Assembly (NCBI GenBank): GCA_027019175.1
Contig: JALUXB010000009.1
Span: 1 to 34,310 of the forward strand
DNA length: 34,310 nucleotides
DNA from: Sulfurovum sp.
GTDB lineage: Bacteria > Campylobacterota > Campylobacteria > Campylobacterales > Sulfurovaceae
Reading direction: 5' to 3'
Positions within the stretch are counted from its first letter, which is position 1. Every line of letters starts with the position of its first letter. Positions 1 to 7,288 of this stretch are shown here, piece by piece. Both the position numbers and the translations under genes were made by a program. The notes beneath the pieces are model-generated. The model did no database searches and was not told the origin of the DNA. It saw only the letters and a program-made list of their open reading frames with translations.

Positions 1-516
1 GCCAAACGCGCCGCTGAGATTGACCTTGCGAAGCTCTGCTTTACGCAGTGAAAGAGCATAAAGTTTCAGATAGACCGCCTCAACACTCTGTGGCGCGGCA
101 TCTTCAAAGAGGAATACGATGCGGTAGTCTTTGCCGATGTCCTCCATCGCTGCAAGTGTTTTGATCACCTGTACGTTTTTGTGTGCATTGCCTGTTGCTT
201 CAGGAACATAAGGAGCAAACGCAGCCATCGCATTGGCAACGAAGTTGTCATTAATTGTCGCAACAAACTCACTGCCGCTAAAGTCTACATCACACTTGGC
301 TTCCTGCAGCGCCCTGATGAATACTGCCGCCGAACCGAAGTTCTCTTTCCAGTTGATCAGCGGGAAACTCGCCTGCAGGATCTTTTCTGCATTCTTCTGT
401 CCTCTGTCCACACGTGCAATACCAAACGCCAGCGGCTCTCTGTAGCCCTCCTGTGCCGTTGTCTCTGAAACCAGTCTTTTGAATTCATCCGTGCTTGTCA
501 ATGTTTCGATTGCCAT
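1..516 (-). CDS. dapD: Tetrahydrodipicolinate N-succinyltransferase, Campylobacterota type (partial)
   Basis: DapD succinylates tetrahydrodipicolinate in lysine and meso-diaminopimelate synthesis in the cytoplasm. The minus strand translates from an ATG at 516 and is open to the window edge (172 codons). The product contains PLAFGIARVDRGQ, ILQASFPLINW and NFGSAA near the N-terminus, and VYLKLYALSLRKAELRKVNL then LSGAFGA near the cut end; these match the long N-terminal domain of the Campylobacter-type DapD as I remember it. The left-handed beta-helix catalytic domain lies outside the window. An AGGAG motif at 522-526 is spaced well for 516; an out-of-frame ATG at 520 is disfavoured. TATAAT-like minus-strand boxes occur at 538-543 and 553-558. 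Confidence 0.9.
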   Translation of the reverse strand, partial: MAIETLTSTDEFKRLVSETTAQEGYREPLAFGIARVDRGQKNAEKILQASFPLINWKENFGSAAVFIRALQEAKCDVDFSGSEFVATINDNFVANAMAAFAPYVPEATGNAHKNVQVIKTLAAMEDIGKDYRIVFLFEDAAPQSVEAVYLKLYALSLRKAELRKVNLSGAFG

Positions 517-593
517 ACATACTCCTAAAAAATGATAATTATAATGTGGAGGATTATACTCGGATTTATTTAAATTCGTGTAAAATGCGCGCC

Positions 594-764
594 ATGAAAC
601 ACTTAAGAGGCTATACCAGACGGTACTTTTCCCTTGCCATTATTGCGATGTACTCCACACTGCACAAGCTCTGTATGCTTGACAGCAACTATCAGTACCA
701 CAAACTGGCATACTCTCCCCTGCCTCACAAAACAGCACCTCCGGCTGAATCGGATAGCAGGTAG
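594..764 (+). CDS. Possible 56-residue small protein
   Basis: An open frame from ATG 594 gives a 56-residue peptide with a basic start (MKHLRGYTRRY) and a short hydrophobic stretch (FSLAIIAMY) at about residues 12-20, which is too short to be a clear membrane helix. There is no Shine-Dalgarno sequence. A TAAAAT box preceded by TG lies at 579-586, only about 8 bp upstream, so any transcript from it would be nearly leaderless. I do not recognise the protein, and the frame could be chance. The C-terminal end is proline-rich. Confidence 0.25.
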   Translation: MKHLRGYTRRYFSLAIIAMYSTLHKLCMLDSNYQYHKLAYSPLPHKTAPPAESDSR

Positions 765-817
765 AAAGTAGCGGAGGGAGATTTTTCCTTCTCTACTTTT
801 ACCTCTTCCAACCTCTT

Positions 818-907
818 GTAGGGTGCATACCCACGCACCTTTATACGATTACCAAAACATTATAGATACCAAAAATCCGATATACGGTGCGTGGGTACGC
901 ACCCTAC
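818..907. repeat. REP-like pair A (two inverted 22-nt GTAG hairpins)
   Basis: The unit at 818-839 starts GTAGGGTGC and ends GCACC. The unit at 886-907 starts GGTGCGTG and ends GCACCCTAC. They are reverse complements of each other with one difference. Each unit is itself a small hairpin (GGTGCGT paired with ACGCACC in the right copy) with a GTAG tetranucleotide at its foot. The paired, opposed arrangement is like the BIME form of bacterial REP elements, which are mobilised by RAYT (TnpA-REP) transposases. The pair lies between dapD and btuB. Confidence 0.75.
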
Positions 908-944
908 GGAGAATACAAACAAACATTAAAAGAAGGATACAACC

Positions 945-2825
945 ATGAAACACACCATTACACTCAGCCTTTTTGCGGCATCTCTGCTTACAACTGCATC
1001 GTTTGCACAGGAAGATCTCGGTGAGATTACCGTCACCACGGAAAATAAAGCACCTCAATCACTACAGAATATTACATCTGATGTAGATGTTATCACCGCA
1101 AAAGAGATAGAAGAAAGAGGTTACATCACTGTCACAGAAGCGCTCAATTCTCTTCCTGGAATCTCTTTTACAAGTAATGGAGGTTTGGGTAAATCCACAT
1201 CCGTTTATGTTAGAGGCATGGACAATAAAAGAGTGCTTATTTTAGTAGATGGCATAAGGTATCAAGACCCTTCCAACACCAATGGTGCAGCAATTCAACA
1301 TCTCATGATTACAGATATTGATCGTATAGAGGTTATTAAAGGTGCCCAATCTGGTGTTTGGGGTGCAGATGCTGCAGCAGGTGTTATAAATATAATTACA
1401 AAATCTGCTACAAAAGGAAACCATGCTTCTGCAAATATAGAAGCAGGGTCTTTCAATACAAAAAGATACAGTGTAAATGTTTCAAAAAAAACTGATACTT
1501 ATGATATTCTACTTTCTGCCTATAAAATTACCTCTGACGGCTTTACTACAAAAGCTCCTTTTGGAGAAAATATAGATAATATGGAAGATGATGGATATAC
1601 AAACCGTACTATAACTGCAAAGCTTGGTATAAATGTTACCGACAATTCAAGATTGGAAATTGTACATACAAATATTGAAGGCTCTACCGATTTTGATAGA
1701 AGAGATGAAAATGACACAGAAGCGCAAAGTGATTTTACGACAAAGTTGACGAGTATCTCTTACACCTACAATATTGGGAACCATTCCCTTAAACTTAAAC
1801 ATGAAATTTCAAGTTTCGAGAGAGAAGAAAAAAATATTACACCATCTCCTTGGTTTACACAAGTTGAAAAATTTGATGGAAAAGTTATAAATACAGAAAT
1901 GACGGACAATTTCAATTATAGAGAAAAAGATATCGTTGTCCTGGGACTAAGCCATCAAAAAACAGAAGCTGATTATACAACAGCATCAGGCAAAAGCGAC
2001 AACAGCACTTTTGTAAATAAAGCCCTTTTTGTAACAAACAGTAACCATATAGGTAAAAACATTATTCTTACAGAGGCAATTCGATATGATAGATATAACA
2101 ACTTTGAGAATAAAACAACTGGAAAAATTGGTTTTCAATATACCAGTGATATTGGATTAATCGTTACAGGAAACTATGGTACAGCATATAATGCTCCCAA
2201 TATAATTCAAATGTTGAACCCCTGGGGTGCTTCCAATAACAACCTGCAGCCAGAAACTATAAAAAGTTATGATCTTTCTGTCGGATATGGTGGATTAAAG
2301 CTAACTTATTTCAACCAAAAAATTGACAATATGATTTCCTGGTTCGACCCGGGTACACCATTCAACTTTAATGATGACTACTATAAAAATCTTTCAGGCA
2401 CTTCAAGAATAAACGGTATAGAGATAGTATATAGAAAAACATTTTTTGATAACTTGGTATTGGATACAAGCTATACGAAACTTACAAAAGCTGAAGATAA
2501 AGACCATAACAAGCTTTTAAGAAGAGCCCGGGAAAACTTTAAAATTGCATTAGACTACTACGCTATGGATAATCTTCATATAGGTGTTGATGCCCAATAT
2601 GTAGGTCAAAGAACCGATAAAGCTTTTAATCCAATTACTTTTAAACCCTATGATGTTGAAACAGGAAAATATACTGTTATCAACCTTACAGCAAATTATG
2701 ATATCACACCACACTTGGAGATTTATGGTAAAATCGAAAATATCGGTGACAAATATTACCAGACAGTATACGGTTACGCAACAAGCCCAAGAGCCTTCTA
2801 CTTCGGTATCAGAGGCAAAATATAA
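945..2825 (+). CDS. btuB: TonB-dependent outer-membrane receptor, BtuB-like (vitamin B12/corrinoid)
   Basis: The protein has 626 residues. It has a signal peptide (residues 1-21, ending SFA-QE), a probable TonB box (EITVTTENK, about 27-35) and a plug domain with VYVRGMDNKRVLILVDGIRY, IDRIEVIKGAQSGVWG and AAGVINIITK at about 87-152. A 22-strand barrel type C-terminus ends in aromatic Phe-Tyr-Phe-Gly-Ile-Arg. BtuB imports cobalamin across the outer membrane using TonB energy. The B12 substrate is inferred mainly from the following btuFDC and cob genes; receptor paralogues for siderophores look similar. After about the first 70 codons the gene is visibly AT-richer than its neighbours, which suggests transfer or recombination. 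REP-like pairs bound it on both sides. Confidence 0.85.
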   Translation: MKHTITLSLFAASLLTTASFAQEDLGEITVTTENKAPQSLQNITSDVDVITAKEIEERGYITVTEALNSLPGISFTSNGGLGKSTSVYVRGMDNKRVLILVDGIRYQDPSNTNGAAIQHLMITDIDRIEVIKGAQSGVWGADAAAGVINIITKSATKGNHASANIEAGSFNTKRYSVNVSKKTDTYDILLSAYKITSDGFTTKAPFGENIDNMEDDGYTNRTITAKLGINVTDNSRLEIVHTNIEGSTDFDRRDENDTEAQSDFTTKLTSISYTYNIGNHSLKLKHEISSFEREEKNITPSPWFTQVEKFDGKVINTEMTDNFNYREKDIVVLGLSHQKTEADYTTASGKSDNSTFVNKALFVTNSNHIGKNIILTEAIRYDRYNNFENKTTGKIGFQYTSDIGLIVTGNYGTAYNAPNIIQMLNPWGASNNNLQPETIKSYDLSVGYGGLKLTYFNQKIDNMISWFDPGTPFNFNDDYYKNLSGTSRINGIEIVYRKTFFDNLVLDTSYTKLTKAEDKDHNKLLRRARENFKIALDYYAMDNLHIGVDAQYVGQRTDKAFNPITFKPYDVETGKYTVINLTANYDITPHLEIYGKIENIGDKYYQTVYGYATSPRAFYFGIRGKI

Positions 2826-2843
2826 CAGTTATATAGCGTGCGG

Positions 2844-2932
2844 GTAGGGTGTTGTCCCCTGACAACACCATCGTCAAAATGTACACTTACTTTAAATATA
2901 GCAAAAGGTGTTGTCGGGGGACAACACCCTAC
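2844..2932. repeat. REP-like pair B (GTAG hairpins with a different stem)
   Basis: The unit at 2844-2869 is GTAG then GGTGTTGTC, loop CCCT, and GACAACACC. The unit at 2907-2932 is GGTGTTGTC, loop GGGG, then GACAACACC and CTAC. The stems are 9 bp and perfect. Position and architecture match pairs A and C, but the stem sequence is different (GGTGTTGTC instead of GGTGCGT), with both arms changed together. The pair fills the gap between btuB and btuF and ends just before the btuF start. Confidence 0.75.
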
Positions 2933-2942
2933 GGGATGCATG

Positions 2943-3776
2943 ATGAACTTTAAACTAATAGTACTGCTTTTATTGACACTTCATACCTATGCCAACGAGC
3001 GCATTGTTACCCTCTCCCCTGCCATCAACGAGATTGTTTTTGCACTCGGTGCTGGCAATGAAGTGGTAGGCAACACCCTCTACAGTACCTACCCCAAAGC
3101 ATCCCGTTCCCTGCCGAAAGTCGGCGGATACTTCTCCCCCGATTTGGAGAAGATCATGGCACTGCGCCCCACGCTGGTACTGATGCAGCCCAACAACCGT
3201 GCCCTTGCCAAACAGCTGCAGCGCCTTGGCATCGGCACCATGACCGTACGTATCGACCGTCTACCTCACATTGAGCAGGCGATCACCGCATTGGGAAAGC
3301 GTCTTGAACACACGAAAGAGGCAGCCAACATCACCCATGCCATTGCCGATGCACTTGCCAAAACCAAGGGTATCGTCAAGGGCAAAAAGATCCTCATCGT
3401 CTTTGGCTACAACCGTGTCATCAAAGGCAACGTCTTTGTAGCGGGACAGAACCTCTACTTCGATGACATCATCAATGCTTCAGGCAATACCAACGCGCTG
3501 CATGCCACACGCAAAGGACAGCCGGTACTCAGCCGCGAGAACATCATCGCACTCAACCCGGACATTGTCATTGTGCTGGCACACGATCTGGACAAAAAGC
3601 ACCTTACCAAAGAGGATGTCATCGCGCCGTGGCATACACTGCCCATAACCGCAGCAAAAAGAGGCGATATTTACCTCATAGACAAAGACTACAGCGGTAT
3701 TCCAAGCGACAGGCTGGTTTACTTTTTAAAAGATTTCAGGGAGATACTTCATGCCGCTGCACATCACCGACTATAG
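2943..3776 (+). CDS. btuF: Periplasmic cobalamin-binding protein of ABC transporter, BtuF-like
   Basis: This is the class III periplasmic binding protein that hands corrinoid to the BtuCD importer. From ATG 2943 (or the adjoining ATG 2940) the product has 277 residues. It begins with a signal peptide (FKLIVLLLLTLHTYA), then RIVTLSPAINEIVFALGAGNEVVG typical of BtuF/FhuD-type proteins, VGGYFSPDLEKIMALRPTLV, and a second lobe with KKILIVFGYNRV and PDIVIVLAH. A longer frame reaches back to 2838, but its extra N-terminus is only translated repeat and would hide the signal peptide. A weak GGGA at 2933-2936 directly follows the repeat hairpin. The end overlaps btuD by 26 bp. Confidence 0.85.
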   Translation: MNFKLIVLLLLTLHTYANERIVTLSPAINEIVFALGAGNEVVGNTLYSTYPKASRSLPKVGGYFSPDLEKIMALRPTLVLMQPNNRALAKQLQRLGIGTMTVRIDRLPHIEQAITALGKRLEHTKEAANITHAIADALAKTKGIVKGKKILIVFGYNRVIKGNVFVAGQNLYFDDIINASGNTNALHATRKGQPVLSRENIIALNPDIVIVLAHDLDKKHLTKEDVIAPWHTLPITAAKRGDIYLIDKDYSGIPSDRLVYFLKDFREILHAAAHHRL

Positions 3777-4449
3777 CGATGAGATACTCCACAACATCTC
3801 TTTTAGGCTTGAAGCGGGCAGCCATCTGTGCATACTCGGTGCCAACGGTGCAGGCAAAACGACCCTTGCCAAGGTACTCTGCGGGCTTATTGACACCAAG
3901 GCTGTCACCATAGACGGCAAACTCCTCCACGACCTGCACGGTACGGCGCGTGCCAAAGTAGTCAACTACATCCCTGCCAAACTGGAGATATTTGATACAC
4001 ATATGTCTGTAGAGGAGCTGCTGGCACTGAGCCACTTTGACACGGCACTGCATATCGGTGATGCTTTGGAGAGGCTGCAGATTGCACACCTTCAAGAGCA
4101 CCCATGCCGAACCCTCAGTTCCGGAGAGTCACAGCTGGTACTGACTGCTTCTGCACTGCTGCATAACGCGCGCTACACCCTCTTTGACGAACCTACCGCC
4201 AACCTCGACCCGATGCGGATGCGTACGCTTTTTGCGTTACTCTCGGATGAACATGTATTAAAAAGCAAGATCGTCATCACCCACAACCTTGAACTCGCTT
4301 TCAAACTGGGCTTTGACATCCTCTATCTTGAGGAGGGGCGTATCCGTTTTTATGGCAGTGCCGAGCGCTTTTTTGCGCAGTCGCAGCTCGATGCACTTTA
4401 CCATGGCAGTGTGAAAAATCTTGGTGATCATGTGGTGGTGTCGCTATGA
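3751..4449 (+). CDS. btuD: Cobalamin ABC transporter ATP-binding protein, BtuD-like
   Basis: This ATPase subunit has 232 residues and powers corrinoid import with BtuC. It shows a Walker A motif GANGAGKTT at residues 30-38, an ABC signature written LSSGESQ, Walker B YTLFDEP followed by the D-loop (ANLDP), and the switch histidine in VITHN. It is slightly short at the N-terminus: the usual first beta strand is compressed to LHITDYSDEILHNIS. The start lies inside the 3' end of btuF and the stop overlaps btuC by 4 bp (ATGA-type), so the three are a translationally coupled operon. The family also serves iron-siderophore uptake; B12 is inferred from context. Confidence 0.85.
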   Translation: MPLHITDYSDEILHNISFRLEAGSHLCILGANGAGKTTLAKVLCGLIDTKAVTIDGKLLHDLHGTARAKVVNYIPAKLEIFDTHMSVEELLALSHFDTALHIGDALERLQIAHLQEHPCRTLSSGESQLVLTASALLHNARYTLFDEPTANLDPMRMRTLFALLSDEHVLKSKIVITHNLELAFKLGFDILYLEEGRIRFYGSAERFFAQSQLDALYHGSVKNLGDHVVVSL

Positions 4450-5384
4450 AAACACTTTTCCTTCTTGCCTCTTTGTTGTTGCTTGTTGCCGCACCCTTCT
4501 TCGGGCAGATCGATCTATCGCTTACTAAACTGATGCAACCGCAGAGTATGGCACATCAGGTCTTTATGCAAATCCGTCTGCCACGTGTGCTGCTGGCATT
4601 TCTGGTCGGCGGCATTCTCTCACTGGGCGGGCTGGTCTTTCAGGTGGTCTTTCGCAACCCCATGAGTACTCCTTACACCCTTGGTGTTGCCAGCGGTGCC
4701 ACCCTCTTTACCGCCATCGCCATCATCGCAGGGCTGGGTGCCTACAGCCCTCTTTTTGCTTTTGTAGGAGCGATGATGACCGTGCTGATACTCTTTGCTG
4801 TCGCCTCCCGCTTTGGCGGATACGACCCCACCGCACTGCTGCTGGTGGGCATCGCCCTTGGGTTTTTCTATGCCGCGGCACTCATGGTGATGTACGCCCT
4901 CTCAACATTGCAGGAGAGTTACGAGATCTTGCGCTTTACCATGGGCAGTCTGGACATCGTAGGCTTCGGACAGATCGGCATCCTCGCCGCTGCTGCTGCA
5001 CTGCTTCTACTGATGATGCGTTACTACAAAAATGCCTTCAAAGCCCTGCTGGTCTCTTACGAGTTTGCCTTTTTGCAGGGTATCCGTGTCAAAAAACTCA
5101 GCTACACCCTGCTCTTTGGTGTCTCTGTGGCTGTCGGTGCAGCAGTAAGCCTTACAGGACCCATCGGCTTTGTGGGACTCATCATCCCCCACATGCTTGC
5201 CACACTCTACCGCCAGAGTGCAGAGAAGCTGCTCATGCCAAGCTTTTTTTACGGCGGTGTTTTTCTGGTACTGTGCGACCTCATCGCCCGTTCTTTGGCG
5301 GATGCGACACTGCCTATTGGTGTGGTCACTTCGTTTGTAGGGGCACCGTTTTTTATCTATCTGTTGCTACGGGGCAGGAAGTAG
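4446..5384 (+). CDS. btuC: Cobalamin ABC transporter permease, BtuC/FecCD family
   Basis: This 312-residue inner-membrane permease has about nine or ten hydrophobic helices. It carries FecCD-family landmarks: RLPRVLLAFLVGGILSLGG near residue 45, FRNPMSTPYTLGVASGA near 75, and GPIGFVGLIIPHM near 240, the part that contacts the ATPase. It completes the BtuF-BtuD-BtuC importer. The TAG stop codon (5382-5384) is made from the GTAG foot of the next REP-like repeat. The C-terminus FIYLLLRGRK is about the usual end of the family, so little if any protein has been lost. Confidence 0.88.
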   Translation: MKTLFLLASLLLLVAAPFFGQIDLSLTKLMQPQSMAHQVFMQIRLPRVLLAFLVGGILSLGGLVFQVVFRNPMSTPYTLGVASGATLFTAIAIIAGLGAYSPLFAFVGAMMTVLILFAVASRFGGYDPTALLLVGIALGFFYAAALMVMYALSTLQESYEILRFTMGSLDIVGFGQIGILAAAAALLLLMMRYYKNAFKALLVSYEFAFLQGIRVKKLSYTLLFGVSVAVGAAVSLTGPIGFVGLIIPHMLATLYRQSAEKLLMPSFFYGGVFLVLCDLIARSLADATLPIGVVTSFVGAPFFIYLLLRGRK

Positions 5385-5473
5385 GGTGCGATATTTCGCA
5401 CCGTTTACGTGTCAACCGATAGAGAATGCTGTTTTTTCATAACGGTTTGAAGGTGCGTGATTACGCACCCTAC
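5381..5473. repeat. REP-like pair C
   Basis: The left unit 5381-5402 is GTAG plus GGTGCGA, loop TATT, TCGCACC. The right unit 5452-5473 is GGTGCGT, loop GATT, ACGCACC, CTAC. Both are hairpins of 7 bp with the GTAG tetranucleotide at the outer foot, in head-to-head orientation about 50 bp apart. The right unit is identical to the single copy at 26715-26736. The left unit contributes the btuC stop codon. Confidence 0.78.
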
Positions 5474-5512
5474 GAAAAATATACAATTTACTATGCAATA
5501 AGGAGAAAAACT

Positions 5513-6577
5513 ATGCTACACCCCATCATTGGAACATTAGATACCATCAAAACCCTACAAGGAAAATCAGCCACCTTCATGCTCGCCATGAGCAATACCG
5601 CCACCGCCGACATTCCCGGCATTACCCAGGCGGGGATTCCCGGTATGCTGCACCTCACACCGGTGCTTGATGCGGAGTTTCTCACCACAGGCGCGGTACA
5701 TTCGCTTGAAAATATCGCAGAAACACCAAAAGGGGTACCCACTCCGGCACTCATCACCCGTGCGATGCACCTGCTGCATCCCTTTGCACACATTGAACTG
5801 CTTGATTTAGGACTCAAAATCACACCCAAAACCGATGCGCCGATACACGGTTTCGACATTCCTCCAAGCGGCAACATTGCCCAAGATTGCAACATCGACG
5901 CCAAAGCGGTCTTTGAAAAAGGTATCGCCTTCGGACAAAGCTATGAACTTCAAGATGACTACCTCATCCTTGCCGAATCGGTGCCTTCGGGTACCACCAC
6001 GGCAACTGCTACAGCACTGGCACTCGGATTCGATGCACGCAACTTTTTTAGCTCCAGTTTCAAAAATGTCCCCAACGACATCCGACAAACCACCATCGAC
6101 AAGGCACTCTTGCGCATTGAAGATACGGAAGATATCTTTGCCAAACTTGGCAAAGTCAGTGACAACATGCTGCTTTTTGTTGCCGGTTTTCTGCTTGGTG
6201 TAGATGACCGCTTCCCTGTTGTGCTTGCAGGCGGTACCCAGATGGCAGCTGCCCTGCTTGTAGCCGATGCCATCACACAACACTACCCCCAATACCGCCA
6301 ACAAAACACCCTAAAACCCATGCTTGCCACCACCAAATGGGTTGCCGATGATGCCCACTCCGACATCGCCGCCCTGCTTGCAATGCCAAATTTCCCTGTC
6401 AATGCCTGCTACAGTGACTTTGACTTCTCACAGGCCACACATCCCGCACTCAAACTCTATGATGATGGAGAAGCCAAAGAGGGCGTGGGTGCCGGAGGTG
6501 CGTTAACATACGGCATGATGAACGACTTGACGAAAGAAGGAATAACAGTACAGGTGGAGAAATTTTTGGGTTTATAA
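5513..6577 (+). CDS. cobT: NaMN:dimethylbenzimidazole phosphoribosyltransferase-like protein, UPF0284/TIGR00303 type
   Basis: The protein has 354 residues from ATG 5513, which follows AAGGAG at 5500-5505; a longer frame from 5426 reads through the repeat and is rejected. It contains MSNTATADIPGITQAGIPG, ESVPSGTTTATATALALG and a VVLAGGTQMAAALLVADAI segment near residue 240. These fit the UPF0284/TIGR00303 family found in archaea and cyanobacteria, not the enteric CobT with its GNTTxAAA motif. The family is known or proposed to make alpha-ribazole phosphate for the lower ligand of cobalamin. The last 12 codons form the left copy of the island-flanking direct repeat. Confidence 0.85.
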   Translation: MLHPIIGTLDTIKTLQGKSATFMLAMSNTATADIPGITQAGIPGMLHLTPVLDAEFLTTGAVHSLENIAETPKGVPTPALITRAMHLLHPFAHIELLDLGLKITPKTDAPIHGFDIPPSGNIAQDCNIDAKAVFEKGIAFGQSYELQDDYLILAESVPSGTTTATATALALGFDARNFFSSSFKNVPNDIRQTTIDKALLRIEDTEDIFAKLGKVSDNMLLFVAGFLLGVDDRFPVVLAGGTQMAAALLVADAITQHYPQYRQQNTLKPMLATTKWVADDAHSDIAALLAMPNFPVNACYSDFDFSQATHPALKLYDDGEAKEGVGAGGALTYGMMNDLTKEGITVQVEKFLGL

Positions 6578-6584
6578 ACCTTTA
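6541..6584. repeat. Island-flanking direct repeat, left copy (attL-like)
   Basis: This 44-bp segment covers the last codons and stop of the cobT-like gene. It matches 11059-11102 at 40 of 44 positions by direct reading, with longest identical runs GGAGAAATTTTT and GGTTTATAAACCTTTA. It contains the 12-bp palindrome GGTTTATAAACC. Both copies encode the same peptide end, EKFLGL followed by stop. Confidence 0.8.
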
Positions 6585-6640
6585 TCTGTTGTGTGTAAAA
6601 TTTTCATGTAAAACTTTTTCCTCAATATGTATTACCAAAA

Positions 6641-7288
6641 CTATAAAGTTTTCAAGTGAGCTATTAACTCCAATAGCTCTTCATCTCCAATATATCGTAC
6701 TATGTCAGATAACACTTCATCAAGATCTAAATCAAATTTCTGATAGTCAGCTATCCATGATTGATAATCTATCCAACTTCTACTGATTAGCATGGATAAA
6801 ATAGACTGTATGACCTTCTTTGTATTGCAGTTGTGTATATCTTGATTATCCCTATATCCACTCTCCTGAATGAATCTTCTTGAAATCTGTACAAATCTAA
6901 ATATATCAATCTGCTCTTTAAACTCATCGTAAATATTTTTAAACAACATACTATTTAAGGGTACTGCAATAAATACATTCTTGTTTTTTATTTTGTTATA
7001 GTTGTGAGTATTAGATACTTTATATACTTTTTCTTTACATAGACGGAAGGTTCTAACAAAATTATCTTCAAAATCTATCTCAAGTTCATCCCATCTTCTA
7101 GGCATGACTCTTCTTCTATCTTTACAGATGATAATGTCATTTAATGCTTCATATATTGGATGTTCAAAAAACGATTTTGGCATTTTTGTAGAAAAGCCAC
7201 GTGCCTTAGAATGTTTGCATGCCCTTTGTTCCAACATATGTTCGCGCTCTTCAATTTCTGCTAAATATTCATCTATTCTAATTCTCAT
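6641..7288 (-). CDS. Unrecognised protein of the accessory island (gene 5)
   Basis: I do not recognise this 215-residue protein. It starts at ATG 7288 with a good GGAG site six bases upstream and overlaps the stop of the previous gene by 11 bp. It begins with a charged helical stretch (YLAEIEEREHMLEQR), then basic clusters (CKDRRRVMPRRW), a central KNKNVFIAVPLNSMLF segment and a helical C-terminus ending in EELLELIAHLKTL. There is no signal peptide or membrane helix, so it is probably cytoplasmic. As the last gene of the five-gene minus-strand operon it likely works with the nuclease genes. It ends 57 bp from the left flanking repeat. Confidence 0.7.
   Translation of the reverse strand: MRIRIDEYLAEIEEREHMLEQRACKHSKARGFSTKMPKSFFEHPIYEALNDIIICKDRRRVMPRRWDELEIDFEDNFVRTFRLCKEKVYKVSNTHNYNKIKNKNVFIAVPLNSMLFKNIYDEFKEQIDIFRFVQISRRFIQESGYRDNQDIHNCNTKKVIQSILSMLISRSWIDYQSWIADYQKFDLDLDEVLSDIVRYIGDEELLELIAHLKTL

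Larger units (their letters stand above)
517..944. other. Long intergenic region between dapD and btuB
   Basis: This 428-bp divergent spacer holds TATAAT-like boxes for dapD (538-543 and 553-558, minus strand), one doubtful small open frame (594-764) and a head-to-head pair of REP-like hairpins (818-907). I looked for a cobalamin riboswitch ahead of btuB and saw no convincing B12 box or multi-arm junction. The 37 bp between the repeat pair and the btuB start is A-rich and holds its ribosome binding site (GAAGGA, about 933-938). Confidence 0.6.

Noticed and set aside
545-944. Cobalamin riboswitch ahead of btuB
   Set aside because: I looked for a B12 box and a multi-helix leader. Only the REP-like pair and an AT-rich spacer are present.
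2838-2942. Longer N-terminus for btuF
   Set aside because: The extra 34 or so residues are translated REP hairpin and would put the signal peptide in the interior of the protein.
5426-5512. Longer N-terminus for the cobT-like protein
   Set aside because: It reads through the repeat; a strong AAGGAG site marks ATG 5513 as the start.
5807-6304. Minus-strand open frame inside the cobT-like gene
   Set aside because: It is antisense to a gene with clear family motifs, has no ribosome site, and reads as low-complexity cysteine/glycine-rich protein typical of a shadow frame.
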